Shown piece by piece: positions 1 to 11,884 of a DNA stretch of 64,000 nt. The stretch's first letter is position 1. Every line of letters begins with the position of its first letter. Both the position numbers and the translations under genes were made by a program. The notes beneath the pieces were generated by a model. The model worked only from the letters and a program-made list of their open reading frames with translations, ran no database searches and was not told where the DNA came from. This stretch comes from Galaxea fascicularis (Eukaryota; Cnidaria; Anthozoa; Scleractinia; Euphylliidae), in contig OX419337.1 of the NCBI GenBank assembly GCA_948470475.1, positions 24,428,791 to 24,492,790 of the forward strand, in the 5' to 3' direction.

Positions 1-1467
1 TGTGGCCTGGTAAGAGCAACATGGCGGCTTGACTCGCATTTATGTTTCGTAGCACTTACGGAAGAAATAAAGTTTAGAAATGATCAGTGCGGTCATTGAC
101 AGATGGCTTTCTGTACCTGTGTTCTAGGTCAGAAAAGTAATTTGTTGAAAAAAAATGAATAAGTACTTCACTCATACATGTAAGGATCCTTTCTTGTATC
201 GGGAATGGGAATAGTGCAATTTTTCAGCGTAAAAATGTCCATACCATGCATTTTTGTTGTTTTTGTTCTTAAAACTTTTCTTTGAAAAAGGGAGGGGGAG
301 GTTTTGGCGACTACAATTTGCCCACTGGCGACCAAAAATTTATATTCGATCGCCAGTGGGCGCCCACATAAAAAAGTTAATTTCGGACCCTGCCGGGACA
401 GTTCTAGTAAACTTTTGCCTCGCCTCCGAGACGCTCAAACTACAAACCGAGAACTTAAGAATTCAGCTCTAATTGGATTTAAATTTACTCCAAGCTAACA
501 AGGCAAGTCGCTTGGAACTCTAAACTGTAGGAAAAAGTGGAAACAGCGGGCACAAATCCTATTACTAAGTACATTAATCGTTGTTCCGGACAACACAGCA
601 GACAGGACGCTGGGAACCAATGAACTTTCCCGCCCTTTTTTATTGTTTCGTGACTTTGCCATTAGCGCTCCAGTATTTTATTTCTTTCTCCGCCGGCAAC
701 TTGTTTGGGCATATGGTCTAAAAACTGTTGAAATATTTACCAAAGGCAATGCTGAATTAAAGTCGAATTAGATTATTTAGCTCTCGTGATCTATAATGGT
801 CTCTTTGTTCAGTGTACTGGACGATTATTCTGTCTTTTTCGTGTTTTGTTATCCTTTAAATTTGCATCGCCTTCGTTCTTTCTGCTAGAGTTGTTAATAT
901 TGCCGGATCAAAAAGCATTTTGTCCATATGTTTCGAGTTTGCACGAAATCGGCTGACATATGTCTCTGTATATTATTGCTTTGTTTTGTTTAAGTGTAAT
1001 CATTAAACCAAACTTCAAAGGGCATTTCGTCATCAGCGTTATTTCTGTCGAATACAATCGTAATGCCGGACATTTGTTATGCCCCGAAGACAAAACGAGA
1101 TTAATACAGTGAAAAGTTTTCGTGGCTGTCTTTAAAGCTTTTATCCCTTCAAGACATGCCGAATGTCAAACAAAATGGCAAATCAAATGAAGACTGAAAT
1201 GGCAAATGTTTTAACTCAATTTCACAGTAAGGCAGCTTAAAATAGACGCACTTTGAGACGGCAAATTCCAACATAGCTTATAGCCTTGAGAGGAGCACTC
1301 CTTTGCTCGTCATGAAGGGGAACTCAAAAGAAGCGGAAGTGTGTAAAGTCGTACTGTCGTTCCGTTTTCACCACATGCTGTGTATTTACAATCTACAGCG
1401 TATCATGTTTTCTTTAAACTGATCTTCAGTCGCATTTTTCCTTAAATGGTTTAGGTCCATATTACAG
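1..1467. other. No recognisable gene; upstream flank of the transposase-like gene
   Basis: No convincing coding exon was found. Short open frames around 254-500 are not supported by splice signals or recognisable motifs. The only local structure is a perfect 12-bp inverted repeat, GCCCACTGGCGA at 320-331 against TCGCCAGTGGGC at 350-361. Upstream exons of the gene that starts in view at 1468 may lie here or off the window edge; I could not place them. Confidence 0.5.
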
Positions 1468-3653
1468 CAACCTCACACGCTCCAGATCATTGCAGCACAT
1501 ACGCTCTAAGTGACCCTAAAGAAGATTGTTTCCGTGTGACGTGTGACCACGCCCACGACAAATGCTGTCCTTCTTGTGATCAAATGAAATCCATAATTAT
1601 GGAAATTGAGTCTTCATTAAAATCCTCCGAGCTGAGAGACGAAGACCGCGATGAGTTGATGTATACATTTCAGCATGCTCATCAGGCAATTGAATCATGG
1701 AAGGCTCATCAGTTGCGGTCAATTCAACAGGATAAGGCAAGAACAATTGTTCTAGAAAACCTGGAAACTTCTTCAGTTCTCACCACACAGGACTGGGCAA
1801 TGAAGTTCCTGCCTCAAAAGTACAGGGAAACACAAGCTGATTGGTTTGCCAAAAGAGGAATTTCTTGGCATATTAGTGTTGTTGCCCGTAGGATTGCTGA
1901 GAAGTTGCAGCACCAAGCGTTCGTTCACATAGTCGAGAATTGCAGTCAAGACAGCAACGTGGTGGTCAGCATCATACGACACACCCTGCAAGAACTCAAG
2001 AAAGAGCATCCGGAGATAACTGCCTGTCTCCAACAGGACAACGCTGGGTGTTACCACAGTTTTACCATGTTAGCTGCTTGCCGACTTATGGAGGAAACGA
2101 CTGGTATCAAGATTGAGAGAGTGGACTTCAGCGATCCGCAAGGTGGTAAGGGCCCATGCGACAGAAGAGCAGCAACCATCAAAGCCCATGTTCTTCGCTA
2201 CATCAATGAAGGCCATGATGTAGTCTCTGCGAATGATCTCAAACGAGCTATTCTATCTCATGGTGGTGTCAGAGGTGTCCGAGTTACCTTGATCGATTCC
2301 ACAAAGCAGCATCGTATCTTGTTGCAGGGGAAACTGGAAGGAGTGAGCAAGTTAAATAATTTCCATTACGGGGAGGAATGTCTAACTGTATGGAAAACAT
2401 TTGATGTGGGAGAAGGAAAGACCATACCATGGTCTCAGTTGCAAGGTAAAATATTTCTAGCCTACGTTTACCGAGTTGTTATTTTCTCGCCTTTTTGTTT
2501 CGCTTCACACTCAACGGACTAAGTAAAAGACTAGGGGCTGCTCGTGGTGTATTAGGGTTACCGGTAATGTAATTAATTGAAGAATCTTAGGTTCGGTTTA
2601 AACCCTAATGAATACGGTGCATTTATTTCAAATAATATAAAATGTCCTGTCATCGTCACAAAATGCTACTAAATCTCGTGTCTCGTTTCATACGTTTAGT
2701 TATCTTTTTATGCTCTCTTTTTGTTAGTCCAAATGGGTTCAGTGAGAGATCCAATCTTCCCCGACAGTTCCTTTTCCCCTGGAAACTTTCAAGACGTCCC
2801 TTCGTTTGACAACAAGCAGTCTCCTATTCAAGAAAAGACAGAAGACAATGTCCAAGGAGAGGAAAGCGTTGCATCCGCTGACCGTGAGAGCGCCAGTCTT
2901 TTTTCTTGTCCAGTTGAAGGATGTGTGAGTACTTTTCAGCGCCACTGTAAGCTGGAGCGGCATATGCATTATGGCAAGTGCATATTTGTAGAGGAAAGAT
3001 ACTCGCCTCTCGACAAGGCAAAGATACTTTACGCTGAAAAACTCCAGGAAGGATCTAGCGCACAGCCTTTTATTGCTGGTTCTGAGCTTTCAGAGCAAAG
3101 TGTTCAGGCGTTACTGCTGGGCTGGGCATTGCGATCTTCGAAGAAGGCTGCCCGTTTCAGTGCTAATCAGAAGGCCTACCTAGACGAGAAATTTAAAATA
3201 GGAGACCATACAGGGTTCAAAGCAGACCCGGCACAGGTGGCTCAAGATATGAGGCATGCAAAACATGAAGATGGGAGTCGCAGATTCACTGTAGACGAAT
3301 TCCTAGCACCACAGCAAATAAAATCTTATTTCTCAAGAATGACAGCGAAATTGCGGCAAGGAAGTCATGGAGTTGAAGATGAGTGGGACACTCAAGCTGT
3401 TGCAGAACAAGATGCGTATTCCTCCACCCGTGCCCACATTCTGGAAGAGTGTCAGCTGATCCACCCGATCATTTACGATACATACAATCTATGTGAACTG
3501 TACGCAAGTAATAAGCTAACCAAGCTCAGCGTCCCTATTTTGCGCATAATATGCAGCCACTTTGAAATGGAAATTGACAATCTTCCACTGAGGCTCAAAA
3601 AGCCGTATGTTAAATTAATTGAAGGGCTAGTGAGGTCGTGCTCTTGTGCATAA
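1468..3653 (+). CDS. Transposase-like protein with RNase-H-like core and C2HC finger, two exons, 5' partial
   Basis: Two exons join cleanly: 1468-2445 and 2728-3653, with a phase-1 intron at 2446-2727 (donor CAAG|GTAAAA, acceptor TTGTTAG|TC). The first exon follows an ATTACAG acceptor, so the protein start is upstream and not seen. Exon 1 opens with a Cys/His-rich segment (CDHAHDKCCPSCDQM near 1539-1583), then a segment with QDWAMKFLP (1788), QQDNAGCYH (2031) and DPQGGKGPCD (2133-2162). The spacing of these Asp-containing motifs and the GKGPCD block resemble DDE/RNase-H-fold transposases. Exon 2 carries a finger (CPVEGC at 2907, then His and a final Cys) and a basic helical tail. I recognise this as an uncharacterised multi-copy family of cnidarians; a DNA-transposon origin is inference. 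The frame is open throughout, so the copy may be functional or recently active. Confidence 0.72.
2446..2727 (+). other. Phase-1 intron of the transposase-like gene
   Basis: The intron starts GTAAAATATT and ends CTTTTTGTTAG after a pyrimidine-rich stretch. Splicing joins the last base of exon 1 to TC, giving a Val codon and an open frame of more than 630 codons. Without the splice, exon 1 would stop at 2520. Confidence 0.75.
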
Positions 3654-5102
3654 CTATTTTACATTATTGTGTACATTAGGTCTTTACGTCGACCTGAGTC
3701 ATTATGTTGCATGCATTGATTAGAATCGACAGGCCCATTACCCCTGCCTCTGTCGTTTAGTTTTCGTTATCCGCACTAGTGTCGTCACTAAAGCGACATC
3801 GAGTAACATGGTAGTAGCCTAAAGCGGCAAAATGCGTGAGGCAAAAGATGTTCACGATTAATACAATTCGTTTTGCTCGATAACAGGCAACAAAGTACTG
3901 TTCCAACGTGGTGGACTTGGGGCAGACGTGCCTTTTGAAACAATTATCAAATTAAAAAAGACACACATTCAAAAAAGGAAAAAGAAAACATCACAGTATT
4001 GAGGCTCGCAACAAAATTGTACTAAAAATAAAGGAAGAATAAAGGAAGTGTAACAACTACTTCTCTTTTTTTTTAATTTTAAAATTGTTTCGAGATATGA
4101 ACGCCTCTAAGGTGTGTGGGCTGTTGTACGCCTGTCACGCAATCTTTACTGTTGAACATTTCGAGAACAGCGGAGGGCAGTTAACGGCAGTGGCTTGTGA
4201 AGCGAGTACGCAATTCAAAAAATGTTTGGCGCTGATACACGGTATGAACAGATTTCTATTACAGACAATACTCAAATTAAAGTATAAATACGGCAAACAT
4301 AATGATTTTACGGTTTGTTACCACTTACAAATTGTATCCGATTCTGCATTTTAGCATTATTTGTTTTGAAAACAACCGCTACAAGTTTCAATTTCAGATA
4401 ACCTGAGCAGCATTAAGGACAATTATTGATCAAAAGTAGCTTTTTATTCGGAATAGTAACGATTTTTCGCTCCCAAAACGGTCTATTGTCTTTTCCACTA
4501 ACGCATTGTCGATTTTTGACCTCCAAATGCGTGACAAGGAATGGCGTTTGTTGACCATTGTGTCACTTTTGTTTGGCGTCCTAAAATTTCGTGGTTTGAG
4601 TAGCCCAAAAATTTTACTGCAGTTTTCTGAAGAGGAAACGTCGTTCTTTCGCTGGATTAACGTGATGTAACCCCATGCCATGTACCAAGGTGCGATTTTA
4701 CCCTCTCAATTTTGCCATTTTTTTGTGCGCCGAAATGAGTGAAATATTGAAGAAAACTAAAAATCGCCCAAAAATTTAATTTGCGATGGAATCGGACAAA
4801 TAACATTTCAGACTGTTCGTAAATACGTGTTCTTTTCCTTGAGATAATCAATGGTTATATTTAGTGTTTTGTTTATTTTTAAGTGACGTTCAAATAATTG
4901 GTTGTCTGGACCTCGTGAAGCTGACGTCAGAGCCACCAAACCGATTTTGCCGCCGTTCGCGTGAAATAAAATTCTAATGGAACTCAAAGTATTTTTTCAA
5001 GAAATAGTTCATCCAAACCTAGATTCTGGCAAAGTTTGGGGATTTTCGATTTTTTCATTTTGCACACCTCCAGGCGAAATTTCGGGATTGCCACTCTTAA
5101 GT
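3654..5102. other. Intergenic, no gene seen
   Basis: A/T-rich sequence. Two AATAAA signals near 4027 and 4036 could serve the upstream gene. Open frames at 4085-4354 (+) and 4430-4851 (-) show no recognisable domain and no paired splice signals, so they are not called. Confidence 0.5.
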
Positions 5103-7125
5103 ATTTGAAGTTTACGGCCGCGGCTTGTTGGTTATAACAACCGTGTGTTTAGTCTCCTTCGCAGACGCTCTTTTGGTTCGTCACGCAATCTTTCCTCTCC
5201 AATGACCGTCTGCTGAAACGAGCAGCTCATTCCTTTCCCATTGTCAGCAAATATCAGCCGGAGTTTTTCATCTCTCCCGATGAAAACGAAAGTAGAACTA
5301 TGTTAGTGGCACTCGACCACTTCTGAGGAGAATTTTTAAGGGTTAAAAACAATGAAATTTAGTTTTTGAGAATTAAAACGTCGAGTTATTCAAACAACCC
5401 GGGGTGTAACCGCGAGAGACCTAGCGGGGAAGAAACGCCGTTCTGAGATCAAGCAGTGTTCTTTAAATCGCATATTACTATATGCCATTGAACTGATTGA
5501 ATGCTCTGATTATCGGAAATAATACAGGCGGTGAAAAGCGGCAAAAAACGTTAAACGAATAATGCTAGTGGTAATTGATTCAGCATCAAGGTAATTTGGT
5601 TGAGCGGTTCCTACTCGGGGAGCAAATATTTCGTTTCGAAGTGGACGAGTGCTTAGTTTTGTAATTTTTCTTGTGTTTTTTTGGTTCCTTTGCTTATTTT
5701 GTCAAAACCGCAAGAACATTGTTAAAACTGGAAGAGCATTGTGTGACGAAAATAAACATATGTTTGACGGATTTGAAAACTATAAATATTAGTCTAATCA
5801 GAAGTGGCTGTTTCCACAAGTGATATTTGCACGGAAGAAAAATGCTATGGAAGGGAATCCTTAATCTGGATATTTGTTCCCCTTGAAGTGAAGCCGTTTT
5901 TATGTTAAACAATGAAAATGGTGATTTCGGATAGTGAGCAATGTCATTTGTCAAATTACTTTTGTCTCTCACGTGTAAACAGGCACCAAGACATACAGGC
6001 CTGTTTATCAAATGCGATTTTCAACTTTGATCTATCACGTGCATACGTTTGGTAATAGCAAGTTCTTTGGTTAATTCCCACATGAATAACGCAACGCTGT
6101 TGGTTAAATGCGACTCCGAACTTTGATTGATCGGTCACGTGCATCCAACACGACCTTTGATCAATCACAAGATTTGCACGTGGTCAATTCAACTTGTTTA
6201 CAACAACTTTCTAATTGAATTTATTTTCTGTTACAATGATTGGTCACTTTTAACCGTTTTTTATTGGTTACTTTTCTCAACTTCAATTTTCTCTTCTTCT
6301 TATTGGCGGATTTCGATCCGTTGTTTGTCTGTTGATCGGGTTTTTTAATATTGTACAACTGTTGACGCTCTTAATTCGGAGGAGCTTATTTTGGAATTAA
6401 GTGGTGGTTTGTTTTCGAGTCGGTAAGTTTAATATTGCCCTTATTTCGGGATATAACGCGGTGTTACGCTCATCTGCTTACTGTACACAGACGTTGTCAG
6501 CAAAAGGCCCAACACTAAAATAAGAGCGTTTGTTTAGGTCGGGCTATTTTTGCTGTCCGAAGTAAAAAGTACAAAGCACTTGAAAATCAGGAATCGATAA
6601 ATTATGGCAATTACATTTATATTCGTTATCAGTACTATTTGTTCAACGTTGATTTGTTTTTGCTGGTGTTGTATATTACGGTGTCTTTGGTGGTTCGTTT
6701 GTTTGCGAATATTTCTTCATGTGGTCCTGGAACTGTTTCAGCATGTGTACGTATATTTTGGGGGTTTTGAGGGACCGGAAGAATATAGTGTTTGCGAAAG
6801 TGCGGAGAAAGAAAATGAACAAATAATAGAAAATATATTACATATCGGTTATTGCTGAATTAATGAAACTCTTGTTTCAAAAAATGTAGGATGAATGACT
6901 ATTTAACTGGTACAAATCAAACTCAAAATCAGTCTTAGAAATAAGAAAACTAAACAAAAATCAAATGAAAAACAGTTTGCTCGTACTTCTCCGATACCAT
7001 AGCAAAAACCAAAAGCGCCACAGATAAATGATTCACCATTCAACCATTTTCCGACTTCTCCCTATCTTATCAACATTTTACCACTCTTCACAAAATAGCT
7101 CAAGCACGCATTGCGTGCCTATGTT
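5103..7125 (-). mobile_element. 2.2 kb repeat element, copy A (reversed, truncated)
   Basis: This stretch is the reverse complement of 11885-14045 and of 61664-63425, easily followed by eye (for example the CGCAGACGCTCTTTTGG block near 5161 and the GCACGCATTGCGTGC end near 7107). It lacks the part matching about 13700-13870 and stops at the TATTTGAAG junction near 5103. The short frames inside (for example 6604-6858) shift between copies, so I see no conserved protein. It is probably a non-autonomous DNA transposon; the class is unknown. Its right end abuts the segmental duplicate beginning at 7127. Confidence 0.75.
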
Positions 7126-7166
7126 TGATCTTCGAGTCCAACCATTGGATCACAGATCACACATAC

Positions 7167-7343
7167 CTGCTATGTCCATTCCTCTAATCTGAAAATTGGA
7201 CCGTCTGTCACACCGTCTCGTGAATTAATTCGTGTAAAATCTGGTCTGTAATCTACCACGGAACAACACACTACTCCAGTATATTCATGTATACATTGGT
7301 TCCCTACATCATGTACGTACTGTTTCATTTTCACAAAGATCGC
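7167..7343 (-). pseudogene. Decayed copy of the exon at 57753-57908
   Basis: Read on the minus strand this matches the open 52-codon exon at 57753-57908 but is broken in two ways. The acceptor AG is changed to TG at 7345-7344, and an in-frame TAG replaces the Glu codon in the EEWTEQ segment. A 21-bp in-frame stretch is also present that the other copy lacks. The donor (CAG|GTATGT) is intact. The protein family is not recognised. Confidence 0.6.
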
Positions 7344-8870
7344 CAGTACAATGTGTGGAATGAATGTAGATGCATTGTTCAGGTAAACTTACTGGTAAAG
7401 TTTGAGCTACGAGCTGCATGGTTAGCACTGGGCTTTAATATTACTGGATGACCAGATTTATAGTCTTCGTTTGTTAAATGAAGTCGGTTTAGTACTCTGT
7501 ACTCCTTAATCGTGTCAATATCATGATAAACGAATTATTTCTCTAACATTACGTGGACAACACTCTAAGTACAGGCGAGAAAATACCGTTGGTCATCACT
7601 TAAGAAATCGTCTCTCACAAAACAAATTGTTTCAGTTAAGGGTTAAACAAAACAGTTACAAGCTGAAAGAATTCATTCATTTTGCAGCTCAGCAAATCAT
7701 AAGATCAAACAGTTTAACAGCCAAACGTTTCTACCTGGCGGGCTAGGAGGGCGGTACTACAACAAAAAAGACCTTTTGAAAACGCCGGATACTTAAACGC
7801 TGGTAGCTCAAGCTTGACTGAATTCCCTGGCTGTTTCGTCAGGTTTTCGAGATTCATGTTTCACTGGCGCCTGTCAACGGAGTTCCCTTAATGACGACAA
7901 ACCGCGCTGCTGACGTGGCTACGTTCGATCAGTTACGGAGCGAGGGACAGATTCAGTGCGAAAACACTGTTAATGTAAATGTCAATAAATAGATCAATGA
8001 ATTGTCCAGAAAATTATGCATTCCGTTGTCTCACAAGTAAAAGTTAAGAGTTAGGTACCTTGCGTTTCACTGAATTTCCTTTCTCGTCGTCTTCGCTTTG
8101 TTTCATCAGTTTAGGGAGACCATGGAGCTAACGCCTGACCATACTGTTGTATTCCTGGTGACTCCTACCGCAATCTTTATCGACTTGGCCACCACATATC
8201 AGTTACAGAGACAAAGGAGGATACTGTGTGGGAAATTTGGTTAAAAAGAATCCTTCTTTCACTGATTTCTTCACTAGATTAGGCACTTTAAACTCATGTT
8301 GGGTCAATGTAACCGGCGCGATAGAAATGATTAAATTACTTTACAGCATGACCTTTCTGATATGCGGAGTTATCGAAAACATAATACATCTTTCTTAAAA
8401 ACTTTAGTAAAAGTAAGTATACTAAATTCGTCGATTGTCATCAGTTGTGTCCTTCAATGGTTTGCGTGTATGGTTACCCTGTGTTATATGTCTGTATTTT
8501 GTTTATTTTACAAAGAGCCACAGGGCCATCAATTTAATTACTGTTACGTGCTACCCTCTTGAAATAAAGTCTTTTGTACTGTTTATTTAGCTGTTGTGAT
8601 TGCGTAGATTTTGTGACTAAGGCATTGCCAAAATTGCCAGAAAAGTATTGCCTTAAAATACTACTCAATAACAGGGGTGAAGGGAGGAGGGGTTGGGGGC
8701 ACTGGGAATAGCGGCTTTTACGTCACGTTTTAGAGAAGAAATGATAGTCATTTTCGCGAAAATATAACCTGCAAACAGGCTCCCCATTTGGGTCATCCCT
8801 AGAGTTGTTCTTGAATGGCGCGCGGTCATAGCCCGTTTTGAGAGCAAATGGAAGCTAAAATCTAAACGAA

Positions 8871-8930
8871 AATTCGCTTGATTTCTGATTCTTTCTGTTT
8901 CTTAAGTGCTTTCAGATCCTTCTTCAGTTT
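8871..8930 (-). pseudogene. Remnant of coiled-coil exon (copy of 61401-61648)
   Basis: The first 20 or so codons of a coiled-coil exon are preserved after a pyrimidine-rich acceptor (TTTCTCCTCGGCAG|AAACTG at 8931). It reads KLKKDLKALKKQKESEIKR and is in frame where the copy at 61.6 kb has a 4-bp duplication. The rest of the exon is missing: the sequence switches at about 8870 to the segment that lies 1.3 kb away in the other copy. Confidence 0.6.
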
Positions 8931-9095
8931 CTGCCGAGGAGAAAAAAAGAATGTCTTCATATATAATACACTCCGGTCACAAACTTAAACAAGAACATAA
9001 AAACCCAGGATGGATAATTGGTACTTCCAACCTCAAATCTGCTCATTTAACTAGTGAGAGGTTTCTCCTTCGCACTACTCCAACCTGCAGTTAAC

Positions 9096-9520
9096 TGATA
9101 CACTACTGTGAGCTCTGCTCAATTAGCCTACAAGCATAGCATAGCGACATTGAAGTGTAAAATAATGTATAATAACAATGTAAGAAATTCTAAACGAATT
9201 TCAGGTTTTGCGGTGTGGTAAAATATCCGCAATGAATAACTTTGCTGATTTTTTTCTGGTGAAGCGGCGAAACTAGTTGCTCTCAGAGAGATCATCTTTT
9301 GATTTAACAAACTTTTAATTTATACTGACTGAAATAAACATTTGTGCATTGGTGAACGAGGACCCAAAAACATGCCCACGTAAGCGTCTAGCCTTTCACA
9401 GCCAGCTGTTAGTAATTTTTGTTTCGCCGTTCAAACCGCACGTTTTTCACCTGTTCCGTAGCTATGCGTTTCACTGCTGTTCGAACAGATGGAGGCGTTA
9501 AAAAATCAACCAAAAAAATC
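9096..9520. other. Intergenic, nothing recognised
   Basis: Low-complexity A/T-rich sequence without a supported gene or clear repeat. Confidence 0.4.
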
Positions 9521-9527
9521 ACCTCAT

Positions 9528-9685
9528 GTGTTCACGATGCTCAAGTGGTTAAGGCATCGGACCTGTAATCTGGAGGTCCTCGTTTATGTGCTACTCTGAC
9601 CACTAGTTGGTGTTGTTTCACGGTAGCTGGAGTTCAGGGACTCGTTTCTCGAAACTCCCGAAACTTTTCGGGACTATTTTGGGTG
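9528..9685 (+). repeat. tRNA-derived SINE-like remnant
   Basis: The segment CTCAAGTGGTTAAGGC followed by ATCGGACCTGTAATCTGG resembles the D-arm and anticodon arm of a tRNA (A-box-like), then degenerates where the T-arm should be. The following text (TCTGACCACTAGTTGG) resembles the body of tRNA-derived short repeats that I associate with cnidarian genomes. It is not a functional tRNA: the acceptor stem and a GTTCGA T-loop are absent. Confidence 0.45.
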
Positions 9686-10370
9686 CTATAATTTCCTACG
9701 CATCGCGAAAACAAAGACGTTTTCAAAAATGAAATTTTACAAATTTGCCCCCGGCCTTCGTGTCTTGAAATCATAGTAAAAGGCTAGGTTTTTAGAATAA
9801 GCGGATCGCAGTTTTTGAAATGGCTTTTCGGGCCCGAAATGTTTACGGGACTTTCAAGAAAGGGGCCCCAGTACAGAGTGTATCCAGCCAGGTCTGCCTC
9901 CTATCAGTTGGAATTCTTAACCTGTTATGTTACTATATACAATGGACGGGGTAAAACTCGTGTTGTGATCGTTGTGAGTTTTAGACGCAAGCACGGCGCC
10001 ATCAGTAGAATTAAGTAGAAAGAATGTATAAAACGTCAAACGAGCTTAGAAAATCAGTCACGCCACTCGTCTGCGGATCGTAGTGTACTCCTTTGTTGTT
10101 ACCACGTTTCGACATTATTCAGAGTACACACGCACGGCCAAATGGAATCTATTTGTTAAGTGCTCTTGAAATATTTGTTTCTAATGCCTGTATCAAGTGT
10201 CTCGCGTCCAGGCGATGGAGTGCGTCCGGTTTAAACTGTAGATACCTAAAAAGCCCGGCTTTTTTAACCCCCTATATCAAATTAAAGCTTATAGAGCTGG
10301 CTATCAAACTATACCAAGAATTTTTAAATAAAATGAATTGTCGAATTTTTCAAGACCTCTAAATGCCACT
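9686..10370. other. Intergenic, possible old repeat, no gene
   Basis: Contains an inverted arrangement of CTCGTTTCTCGAAACTCCCGAAACTTTTCGGG near 9642 that looks repeat-derived. Open frames at 9815-10018 and 10093-10362 have no recognisable content. Confidence 0.35.
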
Positions 10371-11120
10371 TATGTCCAGGTTTGCACGCACCTGCGAAAT
10401 TTGCGATTTTTCGTGTCCAAGCGAAAATTGCGAAAAATCACAAGGTTGACGATTTTTCGCGTTAGTTGCGTTTTTTCGTAGTTCTTCTTTATGTTAACGA
10501 TTTGGTCTAAAGCCAGTTGTGAAGAACGTGCGATGTTTGCGAAAATTGCGAAAAATCGCAACGTTGACGATTTTTCGCGTTACTTGCGATTTTTCGGAGT
10601 TCTTTGTCATGTTAATGATTCGGTCTGAAGCCAGTTGTGAAGACCCTGCGATGTTTGCAAAAATAGCGAAAAATCGCAACGTTAACGATTTTTCGCGTTA
10701 CTTGCGATTTTTCGGAGTTCTTTGTCATGTTAACGATTTGGTCTAAAGCCAGTTGTGAAGAACGTGCGAGGTTTGCGAAAATTGCGAAAAATCGCAACGT
10801 TGACGATTTTTCGCGTTACTTGCGATTTTTCGGAGTTCTTTGTCATGTTAATGATTCGGTCTGAAGCCAGTTGTGAAGACCCTGCGATGTTTGCGAAAAT
10901 AGCGAAAAATCGCAACGTTAACGATTTTTCGCGTTACTTGCGATTTTTCGGAGTTCTTTGTCATGTTAATGATTCGGTCTGAAGCCAGTTGTGAAGAACC
11001 TGCGATGTTTGCGAAAATTGCGAAAAATCGCAACGTTGACGATTTTTCGCGTTACTTGCGATTTGTCATGCCGTATAATCGGTCTAAAGCCAGTTGTGAA
11101 GAACCTGCGATTTCTGCGAA
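10371..11120. repeat. 118-bp tandem satellite with dimeric higher-order period
   Basis: The marker AGCCAGTTGTGAAG recurs at 10511, 10629, 10747, 10865, 10983 and 11088, giving steps of 118, 118, 118, 118 and 105 bp. Two variants alternate (GAACGTG with GTTGACG; GACCCTG with GTTAACG), making a 236-bp dimer. Each unit contains an 11-bp perfect hairpin, GCGAAAAATCG against CGATTTTTCGC with a 9-nt loop. The array starts immediately after TATGTCCAGGTTTGCACGC. Open frames on both strands are by-products of the repeat. Confidence 0.93.
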
Positions 11121-11884
11121 CATTGGGAACATTTGTTATTTAACGAATGAATCAAAACAAGAACACCAACATGTAATATACCTCGTTCTTTAATCCACAA
11201 ATCGCAAACAAGCCACTTAAAAACTGGTCGTATTGTGGTGAAAAGAACCTAACGTATAATAATTTTTCAGCGTTTGTCGTATTATGCCGCTATAACAAAC
11301 AAATCTGATGACATGTTGGTACGGGGAATTCGCCGTGTTGGTTGCTTCATAGATCCTTTGAACGAAAATCTTGTCTGTAGAAAAAGTATTTTACCGCTTG
11401 CATCAGTTAAACTGTCCTGAAGAGGTCCAAAGCCAAAATCTTTCAACGTTTGCCGAGGCCGCAAGTAACAAAACATTTCCAAGGGACTCTAGACACCCCG
11501 TTGTTTTATATGCATATTCGTAGTGATCGATGATGAACAAGATATGCCAAACATAGCGGAAAAGGAATGGTTCAGATTGTATAGGTTCTAAAGCGCATTT
11601 GTTGCAGCTATTTTCCGTACCTTACGACAGCCAATGTATTAAACACAAAGCTAACAAATTTTCCTGATAGATACACCCGCTTCGTTCTATAAGCGACAGG
11701 GTACAACGATCTGTTGCCAAGAACAATACACCAGCATTGTAAGTAACCCCTTCCCATTAAAAAAGTTATGTACGAACAAGTTAAATTTCCTTAAGAGATT
11801 ATCAATATTTTTGTCTCCAAGCATAAAAAATTAAAACACCTTGGCATAACATTGAATTTAGTCTTGCAAGTTTGAACTAAGTGG
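11121..11884. other. Intergenic, nothing recognised
   Basis: No supported gene. The minus-strand frame at 11282-11482 has no splice or domain support. Confidence 0.4.

Larger units (their letters stand above)
7127..9095. repeat. Segmental duplicate of 57715-64000 (copy 1)
   Basis: The sequence from the TTTGATCTTCGAG junction onward matches 57715-60300 in the same orientation at high identity, then joins directly to sequence matching 61580-61655 and 63890-64000. The other copy carries an 873-bp inserted element and about 1.3 kb absent here (60301-61580). It holds two decayed exons (7167-7343 and about 8871-8930) and a shared 60-codon minus-strand frame (8665-8847) that I regard as part of the repeat. 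Confidence 0.8.

Noticed and set aside
254..498. Two overlapping plus-strand frames near the window start
   Set aside because: They span a hairpin, show no domain, and have no splice sites linking to the gene at 1468.
8665..8847. 60-codon minus-strand frame conserved at 60099-60281
   Set aside because: Conservation is explained by the recent segmental duplication; there are no splice or domain signals.
9528..9610. Functional tRNA gene
   Set aside because: No acceptor stem, no proper T-arm and a broken anticodon stem; better explained as a SINE remnant.
10371..11120. CRISPR-like array
   Set aside because: Units are contiguous, with no unique spacers, and the sequence is eukaryotic.
10370..11193. 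Series of 61-76 codon frames on both strands
   Set aside because: By-products of the 118-bp satellite.
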